From the NCBI RefSeq assembly GCF_017352375.1, contig NZ_JAFEVR010000013.1, positions 124,001-188,000 of the forward strand: DNA of 64,000 bases, read 5' to 3'. Positions 44,615 through 53,422 of the stretch are shown piece by piece; the stretch's first letter is position 1, and each line of letters opens with the position of its first letter. Below the pieces are notes generated by a model. The model had not been told where the DNA came from. It ran no database searches and saw nothing but the letters and a program-made list of their open reading frames with translations. Source of the stretch: Mycolicibacterium sp. S2-37. GTDB taxonomy: Bacteria > Actinomycetota > Actinomycetes > Mycobacteriales > Mycobacteriaceae. Made by a program: the position numbers and the translations under genes.

Positions 44615-46205
44615 GGACGCCGCCTCCCACCCGCACGATGGTGTCGCCGACGCCGAGCACGGATGCCCGGTGGCCGACGACGACCACGGTCGCGCCGGCG
44701 CGGGCGCGCGCCGAGATGGCCTCCAGAACCCGCTCTTCCAGCCGGGCGTCCAGGTGTGCGGTGGGCTCGTCGAGCAGCAGCACCGCGGCGCGGGACCCGA
44801 AGACGCGGGCGAGACCCAACCGCTGGCGCTGCCCGAGGGACAGCCCGGTGCCGTCGCGGCCGACGACGGTGTCGAGTCCGTCGGGCAGGCCGGCGATGAC
44901 CTCGTCGAAACCCGACTCCTGGCACGCCTTTTCGATGTCGGTCAGCGGTCCGAACAGTTCCAGGTTGTCGCGGATGGTTCCGGGGACCAGCACCGGCCGG
45001 TGCGCCAGCCACGCGATCTGCGACCACCAGCTGGGCAGGTCGAGGTCGGCGACGTCCACACCGGCCACCCGGACGCGCCCGGACAGCGGCGGGTTCAGGC
45101 CCAGGATCGCCTGCAGTGTCGTGCTCTTGCCGCAGCCGTTCGGTCCGGTGAGCACGGTGACGCGGCCCGGTTCCAGGTCCACCGACCAGGCATCGAGCCG
45201 GATCACCGCGCCTGCCGCCGCCGCGGTCGTGGTCCCGCCGGACGCGTGCGCCTCGGTGTCGAGCAGACGCACCGCGCGTTCGGCCGCGGTCTTTCCGTCC
45301 TGCGCGGCATGGAATTCCACGCCGACCCGCCGCAGCGGCCAGAACACCTCAGGCGCCAGCAGCAGGGCGGTCAGCGCGGCGGCGAGGGTGACGTCGCCGA
45401 ACACCAGCCGCAGCCCGACGCTCACGGCGACCAGCGCCACGCCCAGGGTGGCCAGCAGTTCGAGGACGAGCGCGGACAGGAACGCGATGCGCAGCGTCGC
45501 CATGGCCGATCGGCGGTGGGCGGCCGACAGTTCGGCGATGCGGTCCGCGGAGCCGGCTGCCCTGCCGAGCGCCCGCAGGGTCGGGATACCGGCGACCAGG
45601 TCGAGCAGCCGGGACTGCAGGGTCGTCATCGCGTCCAGCGCCGCCGCCGAGCGGTCGCGGGTGAGCACCCCGATCAGCACCATGAACACCGGGATCAGCG
45701 GTAGCGCGATGACGACGATCGCCGCCGAGCGCCAGTCGGTCAGCGCGATCGCCAGCACCGCTGCGGGGGTGAGGATTCCGGCCAGGAACACGGCGGGCAG
45801 GTATCCGGTGAAGTACGGGCGAAGGCCGTCGAGACCGCGGGTGACGACGACGGCCGCCTCGTCGCGCACCATCGCCAACCGGCGCGGGGGCGCAGCGGTG
45901 ACGGTGTGCAGCACACGGGCCGACAGGTCGGCGATCACCGCGGTGGCGCCGCGCTGCGACAAGCGGCCCTGCACGACCAGCGCGAGGGTCCGCAGCGCCC
46001 ACAGTGCCGCCAGCAGCGCCAGGGCGGGCATCCAGTGTCCGACGGTGCGAGGACCTGATTCGGTGATGACGCCGGCCACGATGCGTGCGGTGACCATCGC
46101 CGACCCGATGGTCGCCGCGCTGATCACCACGCCGCAGGCGACCGAGGCAACCAGGTGGCGCCGGATCGGGGTGGAGGTGCGCCAGAGCGTCAGTTCGATT
46201 GCCAT
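44601..46205 (-). CDS. cydD: CydD, ABC exporter subunit for cytochrome bd assembly
   Basis: A 534-residue half-transporter: membrane domain (about 1-310) with the EVFWPLRRVGVEFHAAQDG segment diagnostic of CydD, then Walker A GPNGCGKST, signature LSLGQRQRLGLA and Walker B LLLDEPTAHLD. It pairs with CydC; in M. tuberculosis they are also separate genes, whereas some actinobacteria fuse them. ATG at 46205 overlaps cydB by 16 bases and the end overlaps cydC by 14, so all are translationally coupled. Confidence 0.94.
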   Translation of the reverse strand: MAIELTLWRTSTPIRRHLVASVACGVVISAATIGSAMVTARIVAGVITESGPRTVGHWMPALALLAALWALRTLALVVQGRLSQRGATAVIADLSARVLHTVTAAPPRRLAMVRDEAAVVVTRGLDGLRPYFTGYLPAVFLAGILTPAAVLAIALTDWRSAAIVVIALPLIPVFMVLIGVLTRDRSAAALDAMTTLQSRLLDLVAGIPTLRALGRAAGSADRIAELSAAHRRSAMATLRIAFLSALVLELLATLGVALVAVSVGLRLVFGDVTLAAALTALLLAPEVFWPLRRVGVEFHAAQDGKTAAERAVRLLDTEAHASGGTTTAAAAGAVIRLDAWSVDLEPGRVTVLTGPNGCGKSTTLQAILGLNPPLSGRVRVAGVDVADLDLPSWWSQIAWLAHRPVLVPGTIRDNLELFGPLTDIEKACQESGFDEVIAGLPDGLDTVVGRDGTGLSLGQRQRLGLARVFGSRAAVLLLDEPTAHLDARLEERVLEAISARARAGATVVVVGHRASVLGVGDTIVRVGGGVLVSR

Positions 46206-47230
46206 GACAGCCCGGTCGGAGCGGGGATGCGCTCGGCGGAGACGCGTTTGCGGAACACCCAGTACGTCCAGCCCTGGTAGCCGATGACCAGCGGCGCGAA
46301 GATCAGCGCCGCCCAGGACATGATGGTCAGGGTGTAGGCGCTCGACGAACCGTTGTGCACGGTCAGGCTCCACGCCGGATCCAGCGTCGACGGAATGAGA
46401 TTCGGGAACAGCGAGCCGAAGAGCAGTACCACGACGGCGGCGACGACGGTCGCGGTGTAGGTGAATGCCCAGCCTTCGCCGGTGCCCGACCAGATGCGGA
46501 CGACGGCGGCCAGCAGCGCGACGGCGGCCACCCCTAGCACCGGCCACGTCCAGCTCGTGCCGTGGGCCAGCTGGGTCCACAACCCGAACCCACCGACCAG
46601 CGCCAACGCGGGCAACCCGAGCAGGCCGGCGAAACGCAGCGCGTGGGCACGCATCGAACCTGCCGTTTTCAGTGCCACGAACACCGCCCCGTGCAGGGCG
46701 AACAGCGACGCGGTCGCCAGCCCACCCAGCAGGGTGTAGGCGTTGATCAGATCGGTGAACCCGAGCCGGATCTGCTTGTCGGCGTCGACGGGCAGACCGT
46801 GCACCAGTGCGGCGAAGGTGACCCCCCACAGCACTGCAGGCACCCATGAACCCGTCGCGATCCCGATGTCGGCCCAGCGCCGCCACCGGGGGTCGTCGAT
46901 CTTGCCGCGCCACTCGATGGCCACCACCCGCACGATCATCGACAGCAGAATGGCCAGCAGCGGGAGGTACAGACCGGAGAACATGGTGGCGTACATGTCG
47001 GGGAACGCCGCGAACATCGCACCGCCCGCGGTGATGAGCCACACCTCGTTGCCGTCCCAGACCGGCCCGATGGTGTTCAGCGCTGCGCGACGGTGCTTTT
47101 CGGGGTCGCCATCGGCGACGCGGCCGAAAAGACCCATCAGCATGCCGACGCCGAAGTCGAAACCCTCGAGCACGAAGAAGCCGAGGAACAGCAATGCCAG
47201 GAGGATGAACCAGAGTTCCGGAAGTGCCAT
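46190..47230 (-). CDS. cydB: Cytochrome bd oxidase subunit II
   Basis: A 346-residue membrane protein of about eight to nine helices that supports the heme-bearing subunit. Conserved features are EGFDFGVGML near the N-terminus, GPVWDGNEVWLI and the GYQGWTYWVFRKR segment at the end. ATG at 47230 follows cydA by 14 bases. It forms the quinol oxidase with CydA, active at low oxygen and under inhibition of the bc1-aa3 branch. Confidence 0.97.
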   Translation of the reverse strand: MALPELWFILLALLFLGFFVLEGFDFGVGMLMGLFGRVADGDPEKHRRAALNTIGPVWDGNEVWLITAGGAMFAAFPDMYATMFSGLYLPLLAILLSMIVRVVAIEWRGKIDDPRWRRWADIGIATGSWVPAVLWGVTFAALVHGLPVDADKQIRLGFTDLINAYTLLGGLATASLFALHGAVFVALKTAGSMRAHALRFAGLLGLPALALVGGFGLWTQLAHGTSWTWPVLGVAAVALLAAVVRIWSGTGEGWAFTYTATVVAAVVVLLFGSLFPNLIPSTLDPAWSLTVHNGSSSAYTLTIMSWAALIFAPLVIGYQGWTYWVFRKRVSAERIPAPTGLSWQSN

Positions 47231-47244
47231 CGCTGCAATCCTTT

Positions 47245-48708
47245 TCAGTACGCGAACGACAACGGTGCGACGTCGTCGTCGGCCGGTGGGGCCGGGGGAG
47301 CAGGTTCGGAATCGTGTTCCTGCGGGCCTTCGGCGACGTAGCGTCGCAACAGCCAGAACCAGATGACGGCCAGCACCGCGTAGAGCACCGTGAAGGTGAC
47401 CAGCGAGGTGAGCACCATGCCGACCGAGTGACCGGACACGCCCTCGGCGACGGTGAGCCGCAGCTGCGGATCGCCGGTCGGGTTGGGCACCACCACCCAT
47501 GGCTGGCGCCCCATCTCGGTGAACACCCAGCCCGCGCTGTTGGCCAGGAATGGGGTCGGGATGGTGAGCAGCGCGAACCGGGAGAACCAGCGCTGGTCCG
47601 GGAGCCGTCCGCGCCGGGTCAGCCACAGCGCGGTCAGCGCGAACAGGGCGGGCACCGCCAGCAGGCCGATCATCGCGCGGAACGACCAGTACGTCACGAA
47701 CAGGTTCGGCCGGTAGTCGCCGGGTCCGAACGTCTGCTCGTACTGTTCCTGCAGATCCTGCACGCCGTCGAGGTGGACGCCGCTGAACCGGCCTTCGGCG
47801 AGGAAGGGCAGCACGTAGGGCACCTCGATGAGGTGGACGACGCTGTCGCAGTTGTTGTGCGTGCCCACGGTCAGCACCGAGAAGTCCGGGTCGGTCTCGC
47901 TGTGGCACAACGATTCCGCCGAGGCCATCTTCATCGGCTGCTGTTCGAACATCAGCTTGCCCTGCACGTCGCCGGTGTAGACCAGGGCGCCGGCGGCGAC
48001 GAGCGCGACCAGGCAGCCCATCAGTGTCGCGGGGCGGTACAGCGCGGCCCGAGACGGTGCGTCGGGGCCGCCCTGGCGCTGGGAGCGCACCATCCACCAC
48101 GCGCATACGCACGCCACGAATGTGCCTGCGGTCAGCAGTGACCCGGCCACCGCGTGGGTGAAGGCGGCGATCGCGGTGTTGTTGGTGAACAGCGCCACGA
48201 TGCTGGTCAGTTCGGCGCGGCCGGTCTCGGGGTTGATCGTCGCGCCGACGGGGTGCTGCATCCAGGAGTTCGCGGCGATGATGAAGAACGCCGAGAGGTT
48301 GACCGCGATCGCGACCACCCAGATGCAGCCCAGGTGGACGAGCCGGGGCAGCCGGGTCCAGCCGAAGATCCACAGCCCGATGAACGTGGATTCGAAGAAG
48401 AACGCGGCCAGGCCCTCCATGGCCAGCGGCGCGCCGAACACGTCGCCGACGAACCGTGAGTATTCGCTCCAGTTCATCCCGAACTGGAATTCCTGCACGA
48501 TGCCGGTGGCGACGCCGATGGCGAAGTTGATCAGGAAGAGTTTCCCGAAGAACCGCGTGAGCCGGTACCAGTGGGGGTTGCCGGTGGCCACCCAGATGGT
48601 CTGCATCACCGCGATCAGCGGCGCCAGACCGATGGTCAGCGGAACGAAGATGAAGTGGTAGACGGTGGTGATTCCGAACTGCCACCGTGAAACGTCCAGA
48701 GCGTCCAT
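47245..48708 (-). CDS. cydA: Cytochrome bd oxidase subunit I
   Basis: A 487-residue subunit that binds three hemes and oxidises menaquinol. His18 in VYHFIFVPLTIG is the high-spin heme ligand; the QFQFGMNWSEYSRFVGDVFGAPL segment and the EMGRQPW motif are conserved. The periplasmic Q-loop is short, as in Gram-positive type enzymes. The ATG has an AAGGCAGG site. It heads the cydA-cydB-cydD-cydC operon; a CRP-like site and a -10 box lie upstream. Confidence 0.97.
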   Translation of the reverse strand: MDALDVSRWQFGITTVYHFIFVPLTIGLAPLIAVMQTIWVATGNPHWYRLTRFFGKLFLINFAIGVATGIVQEFQFGMNWSEYSRFVGDVFGAPLAMEGLAAFFFESTFIGLWIFGWTRLPRLVHLGCIWVVAIAVNLSAFFIIAANSWMQHPVGATINPETGRAELTSIVALFTNNTAIAAFTHAVAGSLLTAGTFVACVCAWWMVRSQRQGGPDAPSRAALYRPATLMGCLVALVAAGALVYTGDVQGKLMFEQQPMKMASAESLCHSETDPDFSVLTVGTHNNCDSVVHLIEVPYVLPFLAEGRFSGVHLDGVQDLQEQYEQTFGPGDYRPNLFVTYWSFRAMIGLLAVPALFALTALWLTRRGRLPDQRWFSRFALLTIPTPFLANSAGWVFTEMGRQPWVVVPNPTGDPQLRLTVAEGVSGHSVGMVLTSLVTFTVLYAVLAVIWFWLLRRYVAEGPQEHDSEPAPPAPPADDDVAPLSFAY

Positions 48709-48891
48709 CGAACCTGCCTTCGCTGGCGCGCCGCTGCGCCAGCTCTACGACAGAGTGTAGTAGTCAATGAACGCCTGGACCAGGTGCGTTACGTCACGGC
48801 GACGCACACCTGGGCGTTGACATTGCACTGAGACCGCACAGATCGCCGACTCGACGATCTGTGTGCAGAATCAACGCAGGTCGCCGAGCCC
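48709..48891 (-). promoter_or_regulatory. cydA promoter region with CRP-like site and leader hairpin
   Basis: On the minus strand TACACT (48759-48754) is the best -10 box, giving a start near 48747. GTG-N8-CAC at 48784-48797, the core of the mycobacterial CRP site, is centred about -43.5. In the leader, GCTGGCGC (48722-48729) pairs perfectly with GCGCCAGC (48736-48743), ending 13 bases before the ATG and just before the ribosome-binding site. A further perfect nine-base inverted repeat lies at 48837-48863 and may mark the end of the DUF308 transcript. Confidence 0.5.
48837..48863 (-). terminator. Possible factor-independent terminator after the DUF308 gene
   Basis: CACAGATCG (48837-48845) and CGATCTGTG (48855-48863) are perfect nine-base arms around a nine-base loop, 29 bases past the DUF308 stop. 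No T-run follows on the minus strand, so this is a hairpin of the tail-less kind reported in mycobacteria, or an operator-like palindrome. Confidence 0.4.
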
Positions 48892-49455
48892 TTACGTCAC
48901 CGGGGCGCTGCGGGATTCGGTGCGGATCCGGATGCCGGCGATGACCTCGAACAGTCCGATCACGATGAGGATGACGCCGGTCACCTGGGTGAGGGCGACC
49001 AGGCCCTCGAGTGGGGCGACGAACATGATGAGGCCGGCGATGACACTGATGATCCCGACGACGATTTCCCAGATGCGTCCCGGCAGCGACTGATCGCTGA
49101 ACGCCGACATCGCCGTCGCGACCCCGCGGAAGATGAAGCCGATGCCGATCCAGATCGCCAGCAGCTCGATCGAGTTCGACAGGTTGACGAAGCACAGCAC
49201 GGCGAGCACGAGTGCGGCCGCGCCGCTGATGAACAGCAGCACCCGGCCGCCGACCGACTCGCGCACGCTGAACGCCAGCACCACCTGGGCGATGCCGGTC
49301 ACGAGCAGATACGCGCCGAAGAAGATCGCGGTGACGAGGATCGCCGCGCCGGGGCGCACGAAGATCAGCACGCCCAGCAGGACGGCCAGCAACCCGGAGA
49401 CGACGGTGTAGATCCACAGGTGGCGCAGGATGCCGGGCGCTGCCGAGGTTCGCAT
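48892..49455 (-). CDS. DUF308/HdeD-family membrane protein (Rv1624c type)
   Basis: A 187-residue membrane protein with six hydrophobic segments in three hairpins, as in HdeD-family proteins. It lies directly upstream of cydA in the same direction, as in M. tuberculosis, yet 183 bases with a hairpin and a promoter separate them. Role unknown; HdeD is linked to acid stress in E. coli. ATG at 49455 (MRTSAAPG) fits the family better than the upstream in-frame start at 49509. A seven-base hairpin (49475-49494) lies just upstream. Confidence 0.82.
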   Translation of the reverse strand: MRTSAAPGILRHLWIYTVVSGLLAVLLGVLIFVRPGAAILVTAIFFGAYLLVTGIAQVVLAFSVRESVGGRVLLFISGAAALVLAVLCFVNLSNSIELLAIWIGIGFIFRGVATAMSAFSDQSLPGRIWEIVVGIISVIAGLIMFVAPLEGLVALTQVTGVILIVIGLFEVIAGIRIRTESRSAPVT

Positions 49456-49642
49456 GCGCGCAGTGTGGCACACGACCGGACACCCCGGTCCGGTTTCACC
49501 TCTTTGCACGTGGTCGTTCTCCTGCCACCGCGTAACGCCTCCACTACTGTTCGGTTACCGGCAGTGCGCACAGGGTTCCCGGCCGTTAACGTCGTCGCCT
49601 TGGGGGCGTGATCGGTACCGATGTGAGAGAAGAGAGGCAGTC
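49456..49642. promoter_or_regulatory. Divergent region between the DUF308 and amino-acid-binding lipoprotein genes
   Basis: A 187-base gap. ACCGGAC (49475-49481) and GTCCGGT (49488-49494) form a perfect hairpin or operator 20 bases before the DUF308 ATG. For the lipoprotein gene, TAACGT at 49587-49592 is a possible -10 (start near 49599), with the ribosome-binding site AGAGAGGCAG before the GTG. No clear -35 is seen. Confidence 0.4.
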
Positions 49643-50563
49643 GTGTCAGCAGGAAGTCAGGCCGTTACGCGCAGAATGTGGCGCTTCGCCGTTCTGTTCG
49701 CCGCGAGCGGAGCAATCGCGTTGTCCGGCTGCGCCAGTGGCGGAGACTCCGGAGGTTCCGGAGGCGGTGAGACGACCGCCGCGAGCGGCGCCAAGGTCGA
49801 GGAGATCGCCAACACCGTGCCCGAGGACATCAAGTCCAGCGGCAAGCTCATCATCGGCGTCAACATTCCTTACGCTCCCAACGAGTTCAAGGACGCCAGT
49901 GGCAAGATCGTCGGATTCGATGTCGATCTGATGAACGCGATCGCCGCCACCCTCGGCCTCACCCCCGAGTACCGCGAAGCGGATTTCGCCAAGATCATCC
50001 CGTCGATCCAGGGCGGCACCTTCAACGTCGGGATGTCCTCGTTCACCGACACCAAGGAGCGCGAGCAGTCGGTGGACTTCGTCACCTACTTCTCCGCGGG
50101 CACCCAGTGGGCGCAGCGGCCCGACAACCCGATCAACCCGGACGACGCCTGCGGCAAGAAGGTCGCCGTGCAGGCCACCACGTACCAGGAGACCGACGAA
50201 CTGCCCGCCAAGAGCAAGGCGTGCACCGATGCGGGTAAGCCGGCCATCGCGATCACGCCGTTCGACGGTCAGGACGCGGCCACCAACGCGGTGGTTCTCG
50301 GCCAGGTGGACGCGATGTCGGCGGATTCGCCGGTGACCGCGTACGCGATCAAGCAGAGCAACGGCAAGCTCGAAGCCGCGGGCGAGATCTTCGATGCCGC
50401 GCCGTACGGCTGGCCGGTGGCCAAGGGTTCGCCGCTGGCGCAGTCGCTGCAGCAGGCCCTCGAGCACCTCATCCAGGAAGGAACCTACGAGGAGATCGCC
50501 AAGAACTGGGGTGTCGAGGCGGGCATGATCGACAAGCCGGTCATCAACGGGGCGATCAGCTGA
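49643..50563 (+). CDS. Polar amino-acid ABC transporter, solute-binding lipoprotein
   Basis: A 306-residue lipoprotein: signal peptide with lipobox LSGC (Cys30), a Gly/Ser-rich spacer and an SBP family 3 domain (about 65-300) with GFDVDLMNAIAATLG and the FTDTKEREQSVDFVTYF segment. Such proteins deliver glutamine, glutamate or other polar amino acids; the exact substrate cannot be read. It heads an operon with permease (4-base gap) and ATPase genes. The GTG start follows AGAGAGG. Confidence 0.93.
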   Translation: MSAGSQAVTRRMWRFAVLFAASGAIALSGCASGGDSGGSGGGETTAASGAKVEEIANTVPEDIKSSGKLIIGVNIPYAPNEFKDASGKIVGFDVDLMNAIAATLGLTPEYREADFAKIIPSIQGGTFNVGMSSFTDTKEREQSVDFVTYFSAGTQWAQRPDNPINPDDACGKKVAVQATTYQETDELPAKSKACTDAGKPAIAITPFDGQDAATNAVVLGQVDAMSADSPVTAYAIKQSNGKLEAAGEIFDAAPYGWPVAKGSPLAQSLQQALEHLIQEGTYEEIAKNWGVEAGMIDKPVINGAIS

Positions 50564-50567
50564 CGCG

Positions 50568-51500
50568 ATGACCGATGCCGACTCGTCGTCACCCGCCGCC
50601 GGCCCGGCTGCCATAGACGCAGTTCCTCTCAGGCACCCATGGCGGTGGGTGGCGGCGGCCGTCATCCTCATCCTGGGCGGGCTGTTCCTCTACGGCGCCG
50701 CCACCAACGAGGCCTTCCGCTGGGCCACCTACTGGGAGTACCTGTTCAACGAGCGGGTGCTGGCGGTCGGCGTCGTCAACACCCTGCAGTTGACCATCTA
50801 CTCGATGGTGCTCGCGCTGGCGCTGGGCATCCTGCTCGCGGTGATGCGGCTGTCGCCCAACCCCGTGTTCAAGGCGGTGTCGTGGGCCTATCTGTGGGTC
50901 TTCCGCGGCACCCCGGTGTACGTGCAGTTGGTGTTCTGGGGGCTGTTGCCGACGATCTACCAGAACGTTCAGCTGGGGGTGCCGTTCGGGCCGTCCCTGC
51001 TGCATCTCGATCTGCAGTCGCTGTCGTTCCCGTTCCTGCTCGCCATCATCGGCCTGGCGCTCAACGAGGCCGCCTACATGGCCGAGATCATCCGTGCGGG
51101 CATCACCTCGGTGCCCGAGGGGCAGATGGAAGCGTCGACCGCCCTGGGCATGTCGTGGGGTCTGGCGATGCGGCGCACCGTGCTGCCACAGGCGATGCGC
51201 GTCATCATCCCGCCGACCGGCAACGAGGTCATCAGCATGCTGAAGACCACTTCGCTGGTCACCGGTGTGCCGTTCGCACTCGACCTGTACGGGATCACCT
51301 CGCGCGAGATCGCATCGCGCATCTTCGAACCCGTGCCGCTGCTGATGGTGGCCGCGACGTGGTATTTGGCCATCACCAGCGTGCTGATGGTCGGGCAGTA
51401 CTACCTCGAGCGGTACTTCTCCCGGGGTGCGTCGCGCAAGCTGACCACCCGACAGCTCGAAGCGCTGGCCAAGGCGCAGTTGGGAGAACCGCATCCATGA
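50568..51500 (+). CDS. Polar amino-acid ABC transporter permease
   Basis: A 310-residue permease with an N-terminal helix and about five further membrane helices. The HisM/GlnP EAA loop is visible as EIIRAGITSVPEGQMEASTALGMS, followed by VLPQAMRVIIPPTGNE. It probably works as a homodimer since only one permease is present. It starts four bases after the lipoprotein gene and overlaps the ATPase gene by four bases. Confidence 0.95.
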   Translation: MTDADSSSPAAGPAAIDAVPLRHPWRWVAAAVILILGGLFLYGAATNEAFRWATYWEYLFNERVLAVGVVNTLQLTIYSMVLALALGILLAVMRLSPNPVFKAVSWAYLWVFRGTPVYVQLVFWGLLPTIYQNVQLGVPFGPSLLHLDLQSLSFPFLLAIIGLALNEAAYMAEIIRAGITSVPEGQMEASTALGMSWGLAMRRTVLPQAMRVIIPPTGNEVISMLKTTSLVTGVPFALDLYGITSREIASRIFEPVPLLMVAATWYLAITSVLMVGQYYLERYFSRGASRKLTTRQLEALAKAQLGEPHP

Positions 51501-52273
51501 ACGCCCCCACCGTCAACCCGATGGTCCGGGCTGAACAGGTCTGCAAGAGCTTCGGCGCCCTGCAGGTACTCAAGGGCGTCACCCTCGAGATCGGCAAGGG
51601 CGAGGTGCTCTGCATCGTCGGTCCCTCCGGATCCGGCAAGTCGACGTTCCTGCGCTGCATCAACCATCTGGAGCAGGTCAACGCAGGGCGCCTGTACGTC
51701 GACGGGGAGCTCGTCGGATACCGCGAACGCGGCAACAAACTGCACGAGATGCCGCCTCGCGAGGCCGCCCGGCAGCGCCGCGACATCGGGATGGTGTTCC
51801 AGCACTTCAACCTGTTCCCGCACCGCACTGCGCTCGGCAACGTCGTCGAGGCGCCGATTCAGGTGAAACGGGTCAAGAAGGCCGAGGCGATGGCGCGCGG
51901 AAAGGATCTGCTCGAGCAGGTCGGGCTGGCGGACAAGGCGACCGCCTACCCGGCGCAACTCTCCGGCGGTCAGCAGCAGCGCGTCGCCATCGCCCGCGCG
52001 CTGGCGATGAACCCGAAGCTCATGCTGTTCGACGAGCCGACGTCAGCGCTCGACCCGGAACTCGTCGGCGAGGTGCTCGCGGTCATGAAGAAGCTGGCGT
52101 CCGAAGGTATGACGATGGTCGTGGTCACCCATGAGATGGGGTTCGCCCGCGAGGTCGCCGACAAGCTGGTGTTCATGGACGCCGGTGTGATCGTGGAGAC
52201 CGGCAATCCGCGCGAGATGATGAGCAACCCGCAGCACGAGCGCACGAAAGCCTTCCTGTCCAAGGTGATGTAG
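51497..52273 (+). CDS. Polar amino-acid ABC transporter ATPase (GlnQ-like)
   Basis: A 258-residue ATPase. Walker A GPSGSGKST, the Q-loop FQHFNLFPH, signature LSGGQQQRVAIARAL, Walker B LMLFDEPTSALD and the switch histidine in VTHEMGFA are all intact. It powers the adjacent permease. Its stop codon directly abuts the GTG of the sensor kinase gene, so the transporter and the two-component genes are probably one transcript. Confidence 0.96.
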   Translation: MNAPTVNPMVRAEQVCKSFGALQVLKGVTLEIGKGEVLCIVGPSGSGKSTFLRCINHLEQVNAGRLYVDGELVGYRERGNKLHEMPPREAARQRRDIGMVFQHFNLFPHRTALGNVVEAPIQVKRVKKAEAMARGKDLLEQVGLADKATAYPAQLSGGQQQRVAIARALAMNPKLMLFDEPTSALDPELVGEVLAVMKKLASEGMTMVVVTHEMGFAREVADKLVFMDAGVIVETGNPREMMSNPQHERTKAFLSKVM

Positions 52274-53422
52274 GTGCCGGCACCGGTGGATCCGGCCACC
52301 CCGCTGTGGCGGGCGGCCCAGGTGTTCCGGCTGCTGAGTTGCCTGTACGCGTTGGGTTTTCAGATCGCGATCAATCGCGACCTGGACCGTCCTGCGGTGG
52401 CCTGGACGCTTTTCGGCGTGCTCGTCGGCTGGAGCGCGGCGTGTGCGGTGGCCTATCTGTCGGGATTCGGGCGCAGACCGGCGTGGGTTGCGGCCGAGCT
52501 GGTCGTGGTGGTCGCGCTGATGCTGTCCACCGATCTGGTCGCCGGCGACCGGTGGGTGGCCGACAACCAGTCCTGGCCCACCACGCTGTGGGCGACCAAC
52601 GCCACCATCTCGGCGGCGATCCTGCTGGGTCCGGTTCCCGGGATGCTGGCGGGGGTGGTGGTGATGGCGGCTTCGGCCGCGGTGAAGGGCCACGTCAACA
52701 TCGACCTGGGTCGCAACGCCACGATCGTCATCGAACTGGCCGTCGGCCTCGCCGTCGGGATGGCCGCGCAGACCGCGCGGCGGGCGCATGCCGAACTGGA
52801 ACAGGCCGCGCGGCTGGCCGCGGCGCTCGAGGAACGCGAACGGCTGTCCCGCCAGGTGCACGACGGAACCATGCAGGTGCTCGCCCTGGTCGCCCGCCGC
52901 GGGCGCGAGATCGGCGGTGCCACAGCAGAACTGGCTGAGCTGGCGGGAGAGCAGGAGCGCGCGTTGCGCCGACTGGTCAGCGGAGCGGGCGCGGCGGTGC
53001 CCGCCGGAGCACGCACCGACGTGGCGGCGCTGCTGCGCGCGCAGGCCTCCGACCGCGTCTCGGTCAGCGTGCCGGCAGGCCCGGTGCTGCTCGACTCCGG
53101 TGTCGCCGACGAACTGTGCGCCGCGGCGATCAACGCCCTGGACAACGTCACCGCCCACGCCGGCCCCGGTGCCCGCGCCTACGTCCTGGTGGAGGATCTC
53201 GGCGATGCGGTGGCGGTCAGCGTGCGGGACGACGGGCCGGGCATCCCGGAGGGCCGGCTCGCCGAGGCGGCGGGGCAGGGACGGATGGGCATCGCGAAAT
53301 CGATTGTGGGACGGCTGGAATCGTTGGGTGGCACCGCCCGGCTGCACACCGGGCCGGAGACGGGCACCGAATGGGAGCTCACCGTGCCACGCCCGGGGGA
53401 GGATGGTGCCCGTGGCCGGTGA
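52274..53422 (+). CDS. MacS-family sensor histidine kinase
   Basis: A 382-residue membrane kinase. The N-terminal part (about 1-170) has four to five helices of the DUF5931/MacS sensor type, beginning LWRAAQVFRLLSCLYALGFQ. Then come a HisKA_3 dimerisation domain with phospho-acceptor His196 in RQVHDGTMQ and an ATPase domain with N-box NALDNVTAHA and DDGPGIP. It should phosphorylate the response regulator encoded next. GTG at 52274 immediately follows the ATPase gene stop. The ligand is unknown; membrane or cell-wall stress is typical for this group. Confidence 0.88.
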   Translation: MPAPVDPATPLWRAAQVFRLLSCLYALGFQIAINRDLDRPAVAWTLFGVLVGWSAACAVAYLSGFGRRPAWVAAELVVVVALMLSTDLVAGDRWVADNQSWPTTLWATNATISAAILLGPVPGMLAGVVVMAASAAVKGHVNIDLGRNATIVIELAVGLAVGMAAQTARRAHAELEQAARLAAALEERERLSRQVHDGTMQVLALVARRGREIGGATAELAELAGEQERALRRLVSGAGAAVPAGARTDVAALLRAQASDRVSVSVPAGPVLLDSGVADELCAAAINALDNVTAHAGPGARAYVLVEDLGDAVAVSVRDDGPGIPEGRLAEAAGQGRMGIAKSIVGRLESLGGTARLHTGPETGTEWELTVPRPGEDGARGR

